A stretch of DNA of 36,050 nt. It comes from Ammonifex sp. Lineage in GTDB: Bacteria; Bacillota; Desulfotomaculia; Desulfotomaculales; DYER01. A program made the translations under genes and the position numbers. The notes beneath the pieces were generated by a model. That model searched no databases. It had not been told where the DNA came from and saw only the letters and a list, made by a program, of their open reading frames with translations. This document shows, one piece after another, positions 1 to 7,400 of the stretch. Position 1 is the first letter of the stretch. Every line of letters starts with the position of its first letter. The stretch spans positions 1 through 36,050 of the forward strand of contig DYER01000013.1 in assembly GCA_020725605.1 (NCBI GenBank), written 5' to 3'.

Positions 1-53
1 GGCAGCGGGCTTTGGACCCGCGATCGTTGGTTCGAATCCAGCCGCCCCAGCCA
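1..53 (+). tRNA. tRNA-Gln (TTG), 3' part
   Basis: The 5' end lies outside the window. The anticodon stem GCGGG/CCCGC (5-9, 17-21) encloses the loop CTTTGGA with anticodon TTG at 12-14. The T arm is 26-42 with loop TTCGAAT, the 3' acceptor strand is 43-49, and G plus an encoded CCA end the gene at 53. Confidence 0.93.
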
Positions 54-60
54 GGGACAC

Positions 61-136
61 GGGCCACTAGCTCAATTGGCAGAGCAGGCGACTCTTAATC
101 GTCAGGTTCCAGGTTCGATTCCTGGGTGGCCCACCA
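61..136 (+). tRNA. tRNA-Lys (CTT)
   Basis: A 76-nt cloverleaf. Acceptor GGGCCAC (61-67) pairs with GTGGCCC (126-132), followed by A and an encoded CCA. The anticodon loop is CTCTTAA, anticodon CTT; the T arm is CCAGG-TTCGATT-CCTGG. It lies 7 nt after tRNA-Gln, so both are probably one transcript that ends at the hairpin just downstream. Confidence 0.95.
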
Positions 137-145
137 TAAAAGCCG

Positions 146-186
146 GCAACGGCAAGGGTTTCCGGAACGGAAGTCCTTGCCGTTGC
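146..186 (+). terminator. Hairpin terminator of the tRNA-Gln/tRNA-Lys transcript
   Basis: GCAACGGCAAGG (146-157) pairs perfectly with CCTTGCCGTTGC (175-186), a 12-bp stem with a small nested hairpin (TTCCG-GAA-CGGAA) in its loop. The following tract TCTTCTAT is only moderately T-rich. Confidence 0.7.
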
Positions 187-691
187 TCTTCTATGGCACG
201 GCTTGGCCGATCGTTGATTAACTCGGGTCACGACAGGAAGTGACCCGGCTGCTCGGTGCCTTCCGGCGCACGGTGTCCGGCCGGTCTGCTCCCCGAGGCA
301 CCAGGGGCCCCCATTTAGGGTGTGCGGGAGGGGCCTCATACCGAGGCCGTGAAAGCGTGCCCCTTGTGCCCCAAGGGGCCGGCATCGCGCCATGCCAAGG
401 CCCGGCCGGCGTTTTACACCGAGGCGGTGAGAAGTTTATGTGCTGGGCCTGTTGGGACCCGCCCGGCGCTGTTCCAGTTTGGCGGCGTGGGCCCTGCCGG
501 TCTGCCAGACGGCCCGGTAACCGGTCCGCCGGAGTCCTGTCCTGCGGCGGATAAAGCCGCGTACGCGGCGCATGTTGATCCCTCCCCACATCAATATCAC
601 CGTAACGCAATCCCGTTATACGTAATTTTCCGTTCTCTAGGCAGGAATCCGGGTCCGCATGGAGAATAATTATAGCAAACTTCGCGAGGGA
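187..691. other. About 500 bp without a convincing gene; structured GC-rich stretch
   Basis: Open frames here are compositional and show no domain or ribosome site. Several short perfect palindromes are visible in 480-580, for example GTCTGCCAGAC, CCGGTAACCGG and GCCGCGTACGCGGC. I looked for the conserved cores of SRP RNA, tmRNA and RNase P RNA and saw none. It could hold an unrecognised structured RNA or simply be decayed spacer. Confidence 0.3.
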
Positions 692-704
692 AGAGGGGAT
701 CCCC

Positions 705-938
705 GTGGCCATCAAGCCGGCGCCCAAGAAAAAGTTCAAATTCAGCTTTGAAATCGACCAGGAAAAGTGCATGTCCTGTGCGGCGTGTGAATGGGAATGT
801 CACCGGGGTGGAGGCAGCGGCGCCATTTACGTTGATGACCAGGCGCGCTACGCCATCGACCAGGAAACGTGCAACCGCTGCGGTCGGTGCTCCCGCGCCT
901 GCCCGGCCGACGCCATAATAAGGGTCACCGCGGCGTGA
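705..938 (+). CDS. Small 2[4Fe-4S] ferredoxin-like protein
   Basis: A 77-residue cytoplasmic electron-transfer protein. Two complete CxxCxxCxxxC ligand sets are visible: C22-C25-C28-C32, and C56-C59-C62-C66 followed by Pro. This is the pattern of bacterial-type ferredoxins binding two [4Fe-4S] clusters. A lysine-rich N-terminus (residues 4-12) precedes the first cluster, and 23 residues between the two motifs make it slightly longer than minimal clostridial ferredoxins. It starts at GTG 705 with AGAGGGGAT a few bases upstream. It stands alone between two tRNA groups, so the context does not reveal its redox partner. The family call is firm; the physiological role is unknown. Confidence 0.88.
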   Translation: MAIKPAPKKKFKFSFEIDQEKCMSCAACEWECHRGGGSGAIYVDDQARYAIDQETCNRCGRCSRACPADAIIRVTAA

Positions 939-1016
939 TTGTCCCGTCCACCCTGCCGGGCACGCAGCGCGGAACCGAGGCAGGGGCGGTCCCACGGCGG
1001 TTACCGTATCAGCCTC

Positions 1017-1045
1017 TTGCCACGGACCGCGATCCGTGGTAAAAT
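1017..1045 (+). promoter_or_regulatory. Sigma-A promoter for tRNA-Gln(CTG)/tRNA-Glu
   Basis: TTGCCA (1017-1022), a 17-bp spacer and TAAAAT (1040-1045), with the tRNA starting 12 nt after the -10. A hairpin CCACGGA/TCCGTGG (1020-1039) overlaps the spacer and may also end the ferredoxin transcript. Confidence 0.75.
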
Positions 1046-1056
1046 AAAAACCGTAC

Positions 1057-1130
1057 TGCGGGATAGTGTAACGGTAGCACGCATGACTCTGGATCATGCA
1101 GTCTAGGTTCGAATCCTAGTCCCGCAGCCA
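1057..1130 (+). tRNA. tRNA-Gln (CTG)
   Basis: A 74-nt cloverleaf: acceptor TGCGGGA/TCCCGCA, G discriminator, encoded CCA. The anticodon stem GCATGA/TCATGC encloses CTCTGGA, anticodon CTG. With the TTG isoacceptor at the window start, this gives both glutamine anticodons within 1.1 kb. Confidence 0.95.
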
Positions 1131-1135
1131 TCTCT

Positions 1136-1211
1136 GGCCCCATCGTCTAGTGGCCCAGGACACCACCCTCTCAAGGTGGAGGCACGGGTTCGACTCCCGT
1201 TGGGGCTACCA
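1136..1211 (+). tRNA. tRNA-Glu (CTC), integration target
   Basis: A 76-nt cloverleaf. Acceptor GGCCCCA pairs with TGGGGCT (one G-T pair), then A and an encoded CCA. The anticodon stem CCACC/GGTGG encloses CTCTCAA, anticodon CTC. From the anticodon loop (1168) to 5 nt past the 3' end (1216) the sequence is repeated exactly at 15735-15783. The gene is therefore the attB of the adjacent element and has been kept functional by it. Confidence 0.95.
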
Positions 1212-1216
1212 AGAAA
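1168..1216 (+). repeat. attL core, 49-bp direct repeat
   Basis: Identical to 15735-15783. It starts with the anticodon loop bases CTCTCAA of tRNA-Glu, spans the T arm and acceptor strand, and ends AAGAAA after the CCA. Crossover in or after the anticodon loop is the usual pattern for tRNA-targeting tyrosine integrases. Confidence 0.93.
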
Positions 1217-1259
1217 AATCAAGGGTTCCGGGGCTGGAAGGCGTTCCCGGAACCCAAAT

Positions 1260-1280
1260 TTACTGCAATCTTACTGCAAT
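1260..1280 (+). promoter_or_regulatory. Integrase arm-type sites, left (two TTACTGCAAT)
   Basis: TTACTGCAAT at 1260-1269 and 1271-1280 is a direct repeat of period 11, touching the integrase stop codon. The same pair in the same orientation occurs inside the right end (15599-15619), and a degenerate pair follows attR. Two phased copies on each side of the core are what an attP with arm-type integrase sites looks like. Confidence 0.7.
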
Positions 1281-2437
1281 CAGATCCGGAGTATGCCGCG
1301 CAGCCTTGCGACGGCTTTCTTTTTGCCCTCGTCGTCGCTGTGGCAGTAGAGGTCCAGGGTGGTGCTCGTCCTGGTGTGGCCCAGCAGGGCGCGCAGGTTC
1401 TCCGGGTTCTCTCCGGCCTGGAGGACGATGGTCGCGACGGTGTGCCGCAGGTCATGCACCCGGACGTGCCGCAGGCCGGCCTTCTTCAGGATGGTCGTGT
1501 GCCAGCGGTGGAAGGTGCGCGGATCTATCAGGCCGCCGGTGGACGTGGCGAAGACCAGGCCGTTGTCCTGGTAGGCCGGGCCGAAGAACAGCTTCTCCTC
1601 GTTCTGGAGCTTCCGCAGCCGCTTGAGCTCCCGCACCACCTCCGGCAACAGCGGGACGGTACGCCTGCTGGCCTCGGTCTTGGGTTCGAGGATCTCCAGC
1701 CGGGTGACGCCCTCCTCCGGGTACCGCACCCGGGCCAGGGACCCTTTCACCGTGGCGGTGCCCTTCGCCAGGTCCACGTCCTGCCACCTTAAGGCCAGCA
1801 ACTCTCCGCGCCGCAGCGCGGTGGTCATTTCCAGCAGGAAGGCCGCATACAAACGGTGGCTCCTGGCGGCCTCCAGGTAGCGGTTGGCTTCCTCCGCGCT
1901 CAGCACCTGCATTTCCTTCTGCTTGATGGGCGGCCTGGTGGTGTGCTCCGCCGGATTGAAGGCGATAAGGCGTTCCCTGGCCGCCTGCTTCAAGGCCCCG
2001 CTTATCAGGACGTGGAAGCGGTGAATCATCCAGGCCGACAGGTTCTCCTTCTCCTTCCGGTTGTACAGAGCCTGAATGTCGCTGGTGCGGAGGGACTGAA
2101 GCGGTATGTGCCCAAGCGCAGGGATGATGTGGTTTTTGGCCGCGTCCAGGTAGTTCGCGTAACTGGTGGGACGTACCTTGGGCGGCTTCTTGTAGGTTTC
2201 CAGCCACTTCATCAGCCACTCGCCGAAGGTGATCTTGTCCGGCTCCACGAAAGTGCCCACGTTCTTCTCGTGCTGCACCTGGGCCAGCCAGTCCTGGGCC
2301 TCTTTTCGGGTCTCAAAGTAGCGCGTTATGCGTTTCGGCTTTCCCGTGGCCGGGTCGTATCCCACCACCACCTGCCCGCACCATCTCCCGTCCTTCCGCT
2401 TGTAGATGGTTCCCTCACCGTGTCCCCGCTTGCCCAT
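1280..2437 (-). CDS. int: Tyrosine site-specific integrase of the element
   Basis: 385 residues, full length for phage and ICE tyrosine recombinases. Residues 1-60 form the arm-binding N-terminal region (GEGTIYKRKDGRW, GYDPATGK). Residues 68-160 form the SAM-like core-binding domain. The catalytic domain shows R209 in TTALRRGE, K253, H328-x-x-R331 (HDLRH), H354 (LLGHT) and Y364 (LYCH), so all active-site residues are present. It catalyses strand exchange between attP and the tRNA-Glu attB, and excision with the help of a directionality factor, probably the excisionase-like protein at 14175-14396. It starts with ATG behind GGGGAGGG. It is the last gene of the leftward repressor transcript, which would give lysogeny-type expression. 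A frameshifted relic of a related integrase tail lies beyond attR. Confidence 0.95.
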   Translation of the reverse strand: MGKRGHGEGTIYKRKDGRWCGQVVVGYDPATGKPKRITRYFETRKEAQDWLAQVQHEKNVGTFVEPDKITFGEWLMKWLETYKKPPKVRPTSYANYLDAAKNHIIPALGHIPLQSLRTSDIQALYNRKEKENLSAWMIHRFHVLISGALKQAARERLIAFNPAEHTTRPPIKQKEMQVLSAEEANRYLEAARSHRLYAAFLLEMTTALRRGELLALRWQDVDLAKGTATVKGSLARVRYPEEGVTRLEILEPKTEASRRTVPLLPEVVRELKRLRKLQNEEKLFFGPAYQDNGLVFATSTGGLIDPRTFHRWHTTILKKAGLRHVRVHDLRHTVATIVLQAGENPENLRALLGHTRTSTTLDLYCHSDDEGKKKAVARLRGILRI

Positions 2438-2536
2438 GCTGTCCCTCCCCTTGCATATCCGGCCCGAGAAGGCCGGTCTGGATTCGCGTCGATAGGTTTA
2501 CCCGTGCCCGCGTTTCAGGGTAGGGTCTACGGGCCT

Positions 2537-2626
2537 CTACGCGCACGCTATGGCCAGCACCATCAGCGCCGCAATGGCTCCCAGCACCGGCGGTATGAGC
2601 CAGCCGTAGTCCCAGAGAATCTTCAC
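2537..2626 (-). CDS. 29-residue single-span membrane peptide
   Basis: GTG at 2626 overlaps the TGA stop of the upstream repressor gene (GTGA), with AAGGAGGT about 10 nt upstream inside that gene. This arrangement argues for a translated, coupled small gene. The peptide begins MKILWDYGWLIPP and continues with a strongly hydrophobic stretch (VLGAIAALMVLAIACA) that could cross the membrane once. It lies between the repressor and integrase genes in the same direction. No family is recognised. Possible roles for such element-encoded peptides include a membrane-acting toxin or a regulator, but nothing in the sequence decides this. Confidence 0.5.
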   Translation of the reverse strand: MKILWDYGWLIPPVLGAIAALMVLAIACA

Positions 2627-2847
2627 TTCCTTCTACCTCCTTCCTCGTCCGGCACCCGCTTCAGCAGGTCTCCCGGTTCGATGTCCAGGGCGGCGCATAT
2701 CTTGTCCAAGACGTTAAAACTGACGCCCTTGGCCCGCTCGTGGTAGAGGGCCAGAGCCGTGTTCTTGGCTATTCCGGCCTGGGCGCACAACTCGCTGAGC
2801 TTAATCCGGCGTTCTCCCAGTATGGCGCTAAGCCGACACCTTATCAT
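2623..2847 (-). CDS. Xre/Cro-CI family repressor-like regulator
   Basis: 74 residues forming one helix-turn-helix domain of the lambda-Cro/YozG type: LSELCAQAGIAKNTALALYHERAKGVSFNVLDKICAALDIEPGDLLKR. The ATG at 2847 is chosen because GGAAGGAGGG lies 9 nt before it. An in-frame GTG 21 nt further upstream overlaps that ribosome site and is unlikely. It is first in a leftward transcript with the 29-residue membrane peptide and the integrase. The divergent promoter region (2873-2970) carries a matching 10-bp inverted operator in the spacer of each promoter, so it probably represses the rightward unit and itself. It is small and lacks a C-terminal cleavage domain, so induction would not be by LexA-type self-cleavage. 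Confidence 0.85.
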   Translation of the reverse strand: MIRCRLSAILGERRIKLSELCAQAGIAKNTALALYHERAKGVSFNVLDKICAALDIEPGDLLKRVPDEEGGRRK

Positions 2848-2872
2848 TAGCGGCAACCCTCCTTCCACGGAA

Positions 2873-2970
2873 ATTGTAACATAGTCTGGCCCGGTAGCGC
2901 AATACCCATAACTGCAAGCTAAAAATTTTTAGCCTGGGGTATTGACAAGTGAACCAGACTATGCTACTAT
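2873..2970. promoter_or_regulatory. Symmetric divergent promoter/operator switch
   Basis: Rightward: TTGACA (2942-2947), 17 bp, TACTAT (2965-2970). Leftward on the minus strand: TTGCGC (2902-2897), 18 bp, TACAAT (2878-2873). The decamer CCAGACTATG sits immediately before the -10 in both promoters (2954-2963 on +; 2889-2880 on -), as an inverted pair centred at 2921.5. CAATACCC/GGGTATTG (2900-2907, 2937-2944) shares nearly the same centre, and a perfect 16-bp palindrome GCTAAAAATTTTTAGC (2918-2933) lies between. A further dyad GGGTTCA/TGAACCC (2971-2990) lies at the rightward start site. Confidence 0.75.
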
Positions 2971-3016
2971 GGGTTCAGAAGGTTGAACCCAAAATCCACA
3001 AGGGAGGCTGACAGCC

Positions 3017-3715
3017 ATGACCGAGACCCTGAAGGAACTGGTGGAGAAGGCCCGCACCCTGCCGGAGCAGGTGGCCGAGCTAACGGCGCAGCTGGCCGCC
3101 AAAAGGCAGGCCCTCCACGACCTGCTGGCGGGTCAGAAGGAAATCGAGGCGCAGGTGGCGGGGGAAGTGGCCGGGGAGAACGGCACCGACGGCAGGAAGA
3201 AGTACCCGAACGAGGAGGCGCGCAAAGGAGAAGTGGCCCGCAGGCTGAAGGCCGACACCCGGTACCAGACCATTGAGCGGGAGCTGACGAGGGTGCGCGG
3301 CGAACTGGTGGAACTCGAAACCAACCTGGAGCGGGCCCGCTACGAATTCCGCGCCGCGAACACCCTGCTGACCCTGCTGGCAAGCGCGATTCAGGTCAAC
3401 CGGCCCGACGTGGAGCAGGCGATACTCGGCAGCGCCCAGGCCGCGCCCCAACCCAACGGCACCCACAAGGCCAACGGGAAGGAGAAGAAGGACAACGGCC
3501 TGGTGGAAATGGCGGTCGAAGTCCTGGGAGCCATGCCGGGGAAGTCGCCGGAAACCGTGAAGGCGCTGTGCAGGGCCGCGAACGGCGAAGAGGTCACGGT
3601 GTTTGCCAAGAACGGGGAAGGCCGGAAACTGGCAAAGGCCATCGGGGAGGTGGTGACGGTCAGGGCCAGGGAGCTGGAGGACAGCGGCAACTGGTTCGCG
3701 GTGAAGGTGGGTTAG
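3017..3715 (+). CDS. Coiled-coil protein of unknown function, first gene of the rightward unit
   Basis: 232 residues, acidic and charged. Residues 1-45 and 85-125 are heptad-rich helices (LKELVEKARTLPEQVAELTAQL; IERELTRVRGELVELETNLERAR). Between them is KKYPNEEARKGEVARRLKAD, a pattern I associate with small phage-type proteins found near recombination genes; this association is from memory and weak. A polar linker (about 145-165) leads to a separate C-terminal domain (165-232) rich in short beta-like segments. ATG 3017 follows GGGAGG and is driven by the strong promoter at 2942-2970. It is probably repressed by the Xre protein and expressed early on induction. No enzymatic motif is seen. Confidence 0.75.
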   Translation: MTETLKELVEKARTLPEQVAELTAQLAAKRQALHDLLAGQKEIEAQVAGEVAGENGTDGRKKYPNEEARKGEVARRLKADTRYQTIERELTRVRGELVELETNLERARYEFRAANTLLTLLASAIQVNRPDVEQAILGSAQAAPQPNGTHKANGKEKKDNGLVEMAVEVLGAMPGKSPETVKALCRAANGEEVTVFAKNGEGRKLAKAIGEVVTVRARELEDSGNWFAVKVG

Positions 3716-3716
3716 A

Positions 3717-3778
3717 CCGGGGTATACCCCGGCCACCCACGGGCGGCGGCAGGTTGAGGGAGGCCGAAGCCGCCGCCC
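3717..3778 (+). promoter_or_regulatory. Two strong hairpins between genes of the rightward unit
   Basis: A perfect palindrome CCGGGGTATACCCCGG (3717-3732) follows the stop codon at once. It is followed by a 10-bp stem GGGCGGCGGC (3741-3750) / GCCGCCGCCC (3769-3778). No T-tract follows, so this is not a clear terminator. It may protect the mRNA end, attenuate transcription or bind a protein as DNA. Confidence 0.45.
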
Positions 3779-3832
3779 GAGGGAATTATTCCGCGCGTAA
3801 TCATCGGAATCCTGCCGGAAAGGGGAGGCACC

Positions 3833-4204
3833 ATGGACGACAGGTGGCTTGAAATGTTCGGCGAGATTGCCCACCACGCAAGCATAGCGAGTTACCGGGA
3901 GTATATGCAGAATCATTCCGGTTACCAGAAGGCCCGCGAACTGCTGGCCCGGGCGCAGAAGATGATTGAGGGCCGGCTGGGTCAGTCCGGGTCGCAGCTC
4001 ATGGAAGTGTACGAGGAGCTGCACCACTTCTGTCACGGTATCGAAGACGACGCGGCGTTCTGGGCGGGGGTAAAGACCGCCGTGCTGTTCTTCTCCCTGG
4101 CGAACAATCCGGCCCCCGTGATGGAGGACAGGAAGGACGCCGACCGGCTGGAGCAATACCGCCGCGTCCTGGACAGCCTCGAAGCGCACGCCTGCAGGTC
4201 GTAG
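3833..4204 (+). CDS. Hypothetical element protein, 123 residues
   Basis: The ATG follows AAAGGGGAGG at good spacing. The protein is predicted mainly helical and soluble, with many aromatic and His residues in the first half (HHASIASYREYMQNHSGYQKAR; YEELHHFCHGIEDDAAFW). It has no signal peptide, membrane span or recognisable motif. It is the second gene of the rightward unit after the coiled-coil gene, separated from it by two hairpins. I do not recognise a family. Confidence 0.7.
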   Translation: MDDRWLEMFGEIAHHASIASYREYMQNHSGYQKARELLARAQKMIEGRLGQSGSQLMEVYEELHHFCHGIEDDAAFWAGVKTAVLFFSLANNPAPVMEDRKDADRLEQYRRVLDSLEAHACRS

Positions 4205-4221
4205 CCAAAGGAGGTGGAAAG

Positions 4222-4425
4222 ATGGGCCTTCCGCTTTGCAAGAAGGTCGTCACTTACAAACTCATCACGAAGGACAGGAGGGCTGTCGTGGTCGAACCCG
4301 AGCCCTGCCGGGTGGAGTACGTCCCGCTCACCGAAAAGGAAGCAAAAGAGGCCAGGGAATGCCTGGATTGGTTTATCCGGCACCTGTACGAAGGGTTCGT
4401 CGAGTGGCTGTCAGCCCGACCATAG
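4222..4425 (+). CDS. Hypothetical small protein, 67 residues
   Basis: ATG 4222 lies behind AAAGGAGGTGGAAAG, a near-perfect ribosome site, 17 nt after the preceding stop. It has a basic beta-like N-terminal half (CKKVVTYKLITKDRRAVVVEPEPCRVEYVPL) and an amphipathic C-terminal helix (EKEAKEARECLDWFIRHLYEGFVEWL). It is the third and last gene of the rightward unit; a terminator follows 20 nt later. No family is recognised. Confidence 0.7.
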   Translation: MGLPLCKKVVTYKLITKDRRAVVVEPEPCRVEYVPLTEKEAKEARECLDWFIRHLYEGFVEWLSARP

Positions 4426-4444
4426 TCCCAAACGGGGCAGGCAA

Positions 4445-4474
4445 GCCGGGCCGCTTTGGCCCGGCCTTTCGTTT
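4445..4474 (+). terminator. Rho-independent terminator of the rightward unit
   Basis: GCCGGGCC (4445-4452), loop GCTTT, GGCCCGGC (4458-4465), then CTTTCGTTTT. The T-rich side faces rightward, so it ends the + strand genes just before the convergent polyvalent gene. Confidence 0.8.
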
Positions 4475-7400
4475 TACTGCAGCAGCTCCTTGCCGAAGGC
4501 ATCCCGGACGCGATTGATTTCCATGAGTTCCAGCCTGTTGAGCTTCGCCCGCTTCTCCTCGGGCGTCATGCCCCTGTCCTCCAGGATTCTCCTTTCCCAT
4601 TCGCGGTACTCGCTGAGGTCTTTTGCTATCTTCCTCATCACGGGCAGCTTGGAAATCAGGTATTTTTCTTCTTCGCTCAGGGCAACCGGCAGTCCCCTTC
4701 TGCGCCGCTCCCGCACGCTGGCCTCCACCTGCTGCGCTCGGTTGTAGAGGTCGTAGAACCGCTCCACGGTGGGGGACTGCCCGGCCTTCGGCCTGGTGAC
4801 GAAGGAACGCAGGACCGGCTTTTCCTCCGGCCCCCTGACCGGCCTGGGTGCGGCCTGCGCCAGCCCGGCGGCCTCCAGGATGGCGTCGGAGATGCCCAGG
4901 GCGTAGCGCCCCCAGGTGGCCATGACGGACTGCAGGTACTGCTCGATCTTGCGGGGCGACCAGCCCAGCCTCTCGCCCAGCAGCTTGGCCGTTTCGCTGG
5001 TGTACGGCCCGTACTGCAGGGCGGGCTCCAGCTTCTGCTCCCGCATGGGCACGATGGGCAGCCCGGTGAAAAAGGACCTGTTTGCCCACAGCTCCAGGGG
5101 ACCCTCAAAGACGGTGGGCAGAATCCCCGGCAGGGTGGACAGCACGGTGTCCCCCAGGTGCTTGAAGGCGCGCGGATCGTGGTCCGCCAGCCAGCGGAGG
5201 AAGCGCTCCGGAATGGTGCCGAAGATGATGCCTATTTCAAAGGGCTTGGGCCACATGAGGAAGCGCCTGCCCCCGTCGATGGGGATGTTCCAGAAGAGGT
5301 CCTTGCGCCACTCCGGAAGCTCCTCGTAGTACGGGTTTCCCCTATTGAGGAAGTACAGGGCGATGGACGGCAGGGTGACCAGGGCGAAGGCCCGGAGGGA
5401 CACGCCCAGCGGGTCCTTCTTCAACTGCCGCAGGAACTTGTCCCAGCCCTGGAGGGCAGGGTTGGCGAAAGCCGAAGCGGCGTTCCAGTCCCGACCCCAC
5501 GTCCCGTAGCGGCGGAAGTCGATGGTCACGTCCCGCGCCGCCAGGGCCGCCTCCTCCAGGGCCTCCCTGGTGGGGGCCTCGCTCCAGCCGAGCTTTCTCC
5601 CGAAGGTGGCCATCCGGGTGACGTTCTCGGAGAGCTCCCGGAGCTTGTACAGCGCGTCGATGGGGTGCAGCACGCCATGCTTCAGCTGCTCGCGCCAGCC
5701 CCTCTCGATCAGCCGGCGCACGTCCTGCTTCAGGTAGTCGCGGTCGATGCTCCAGAAGGTGGCCTGGTCGCCTCCGGCGGCCTTCCACTTCGTGTAGAGG
5801 TCGCTTTTTCCGGCCATGTGCGCGATGGCCCTAAAGATGTCCCAGGGCATGACACCCTCGTAGACGAAGGCGGAGCCCAGGTCGCGCAGGGGGTTCCGCA
5901 GGGCGAAGTCGATGGTCAGGGTCGCGCCGGCCCGGAGCAGGCTGGCCGGGTAGCGCAGCAGGTTGAAGAACCAGTGCAATTGCCCCGCGTTGGCTCCGGT
6001 CAGGATGTCGTAGAGCTCCCTGGACACCTGGTAGAACTCGGGTTTTCCTTCCCGCCAGACGGTGATGATGTGCTCGTCCGGCTTGGCGCGGGGAACCTGG
6101 CCGGCGCGGAAGACGGTGACCACCTCGTCCAGGTCGGTTCCGCTGAGGTCCGCGCCCGCCTCTTCGAGGACCTTTTTCAGCTCGCCCAGCTTGAGGTTGA
6201 TCGCCCGCACGTCGCCGGGGATTTTCTCGATGAACCTACCCGCGCCGGGAAACTTTTCGGCCAGCTCCGCCAGGAGGCGGGCCACGTTGTTGCGCAGGGC
6301 TAGGTTGGTGAAGACGTAAGCCTGCCGGACCGCGCTCTCGATGGGGTCAATCACCGTGCGGCCGGAGCCCCTGAGGGCCTTCACGGGCCGCGGGAGGTCC
6401 GCCAGCCGCCGCCTGCCGAAGCGTCCTTCCTCCGCGAAAACCCGGTAGAGAGGAACGTACTCCTCGGCGGAGGACAGGATGCGCGCCTTGGTCATGATGT
6501 CGATCAGGCCGCTCCGCTCCAGCATGTCCACCAGGCTTGCGAACCACCCTTTCAGCTGCTCGTGGATGCGGTCGAATTCGGGGTTGCCCAAACGTTCGAT
6601 GGCCGCGTCCGCGTCCGCCTCGCTGAAGGGGAAGGCCGCGATGTCCCGGCCCCTGGCTTTCTGCCGGTACAGCTCCTTCACCCGCTTGGCGACCACGTAG
6701 GCGCCGAAGTCGCGGTACTTTTCCCTGGTGTCCAGCGGGGCGATGATCTCCCTGAGGGACGGCCCCACGATGTTGTAGTTCTCGTCGATCTGACCCTTCC
6801 AGATGAAGGTGTGCGCCAGCCGCCCGCTGTCCCGCAACAGGACGGCCTGCTTGTAGGGGTCTTCGGGGGCGGGAATTCTCCTTCCGCCGGTGATGGCCTG
6901 GACCGCGTCGTGGAGGGGCTTGAGTTCGTCGAAGACCCGCGTGTAGAAAACCTGCCAGAGGGACTTTATCTTTTCCCCGACGCTCGGGCGCTCCCGCTCC
7001 GGCCTGTCGAAACCGAAAGAGATGGCCGCCTTCACCCTGCTCACCGGGTCGGCCCGCAGGTAGGCGTGGATGTCGTTCTGGGCCTTTTTCAGGGCGCTTT
7101 CCAGCCTGGGGCTCTCGGCCAGCCGGGCCTCGAAGTGGCGGTAGAATTCGGGGGCCTCCCGCAGGGCCGCTTCCCTGTCGCCCAGGTAGAGGCGGACGAA
7201 TTCGGCCACGCCTTCCTTCCTGACCCTGGCCGGGGAGAGCCCTTCCCCGGCGGCCCGGCCCAGCTTGACCAGTTCGGCGTCAAAGGCTTGATTGGGCGCG
7301 GACAGGTTGAGCAGCCGGTCCAGGTGGTGGCCCGCCTCGTGGGCGAGCACGGGCAGGTCCTCGGCCAGCTTCGTGCGGATGACTTCTTCCCGGCCCTTGT

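Noticed and set aside
187-691. SRP RNA, tmRNA or RNase P RNA in the gene-free stretch
   Set aside because: None of their conserved core sequences could be found by eye.
4456-6303. 615-codon + strand open frame opposite the polyvalent gene, and similar long antisense frames at 6562-8223, 25293-26600 and 27659-28933
   Set aside because: Such frames are expected opposite GC-rich genes; they are Pro/Gly/Arg/His/Gln-rich, lack ribosome sites and match no domain, while the minus-strand frames carry clear motifs.
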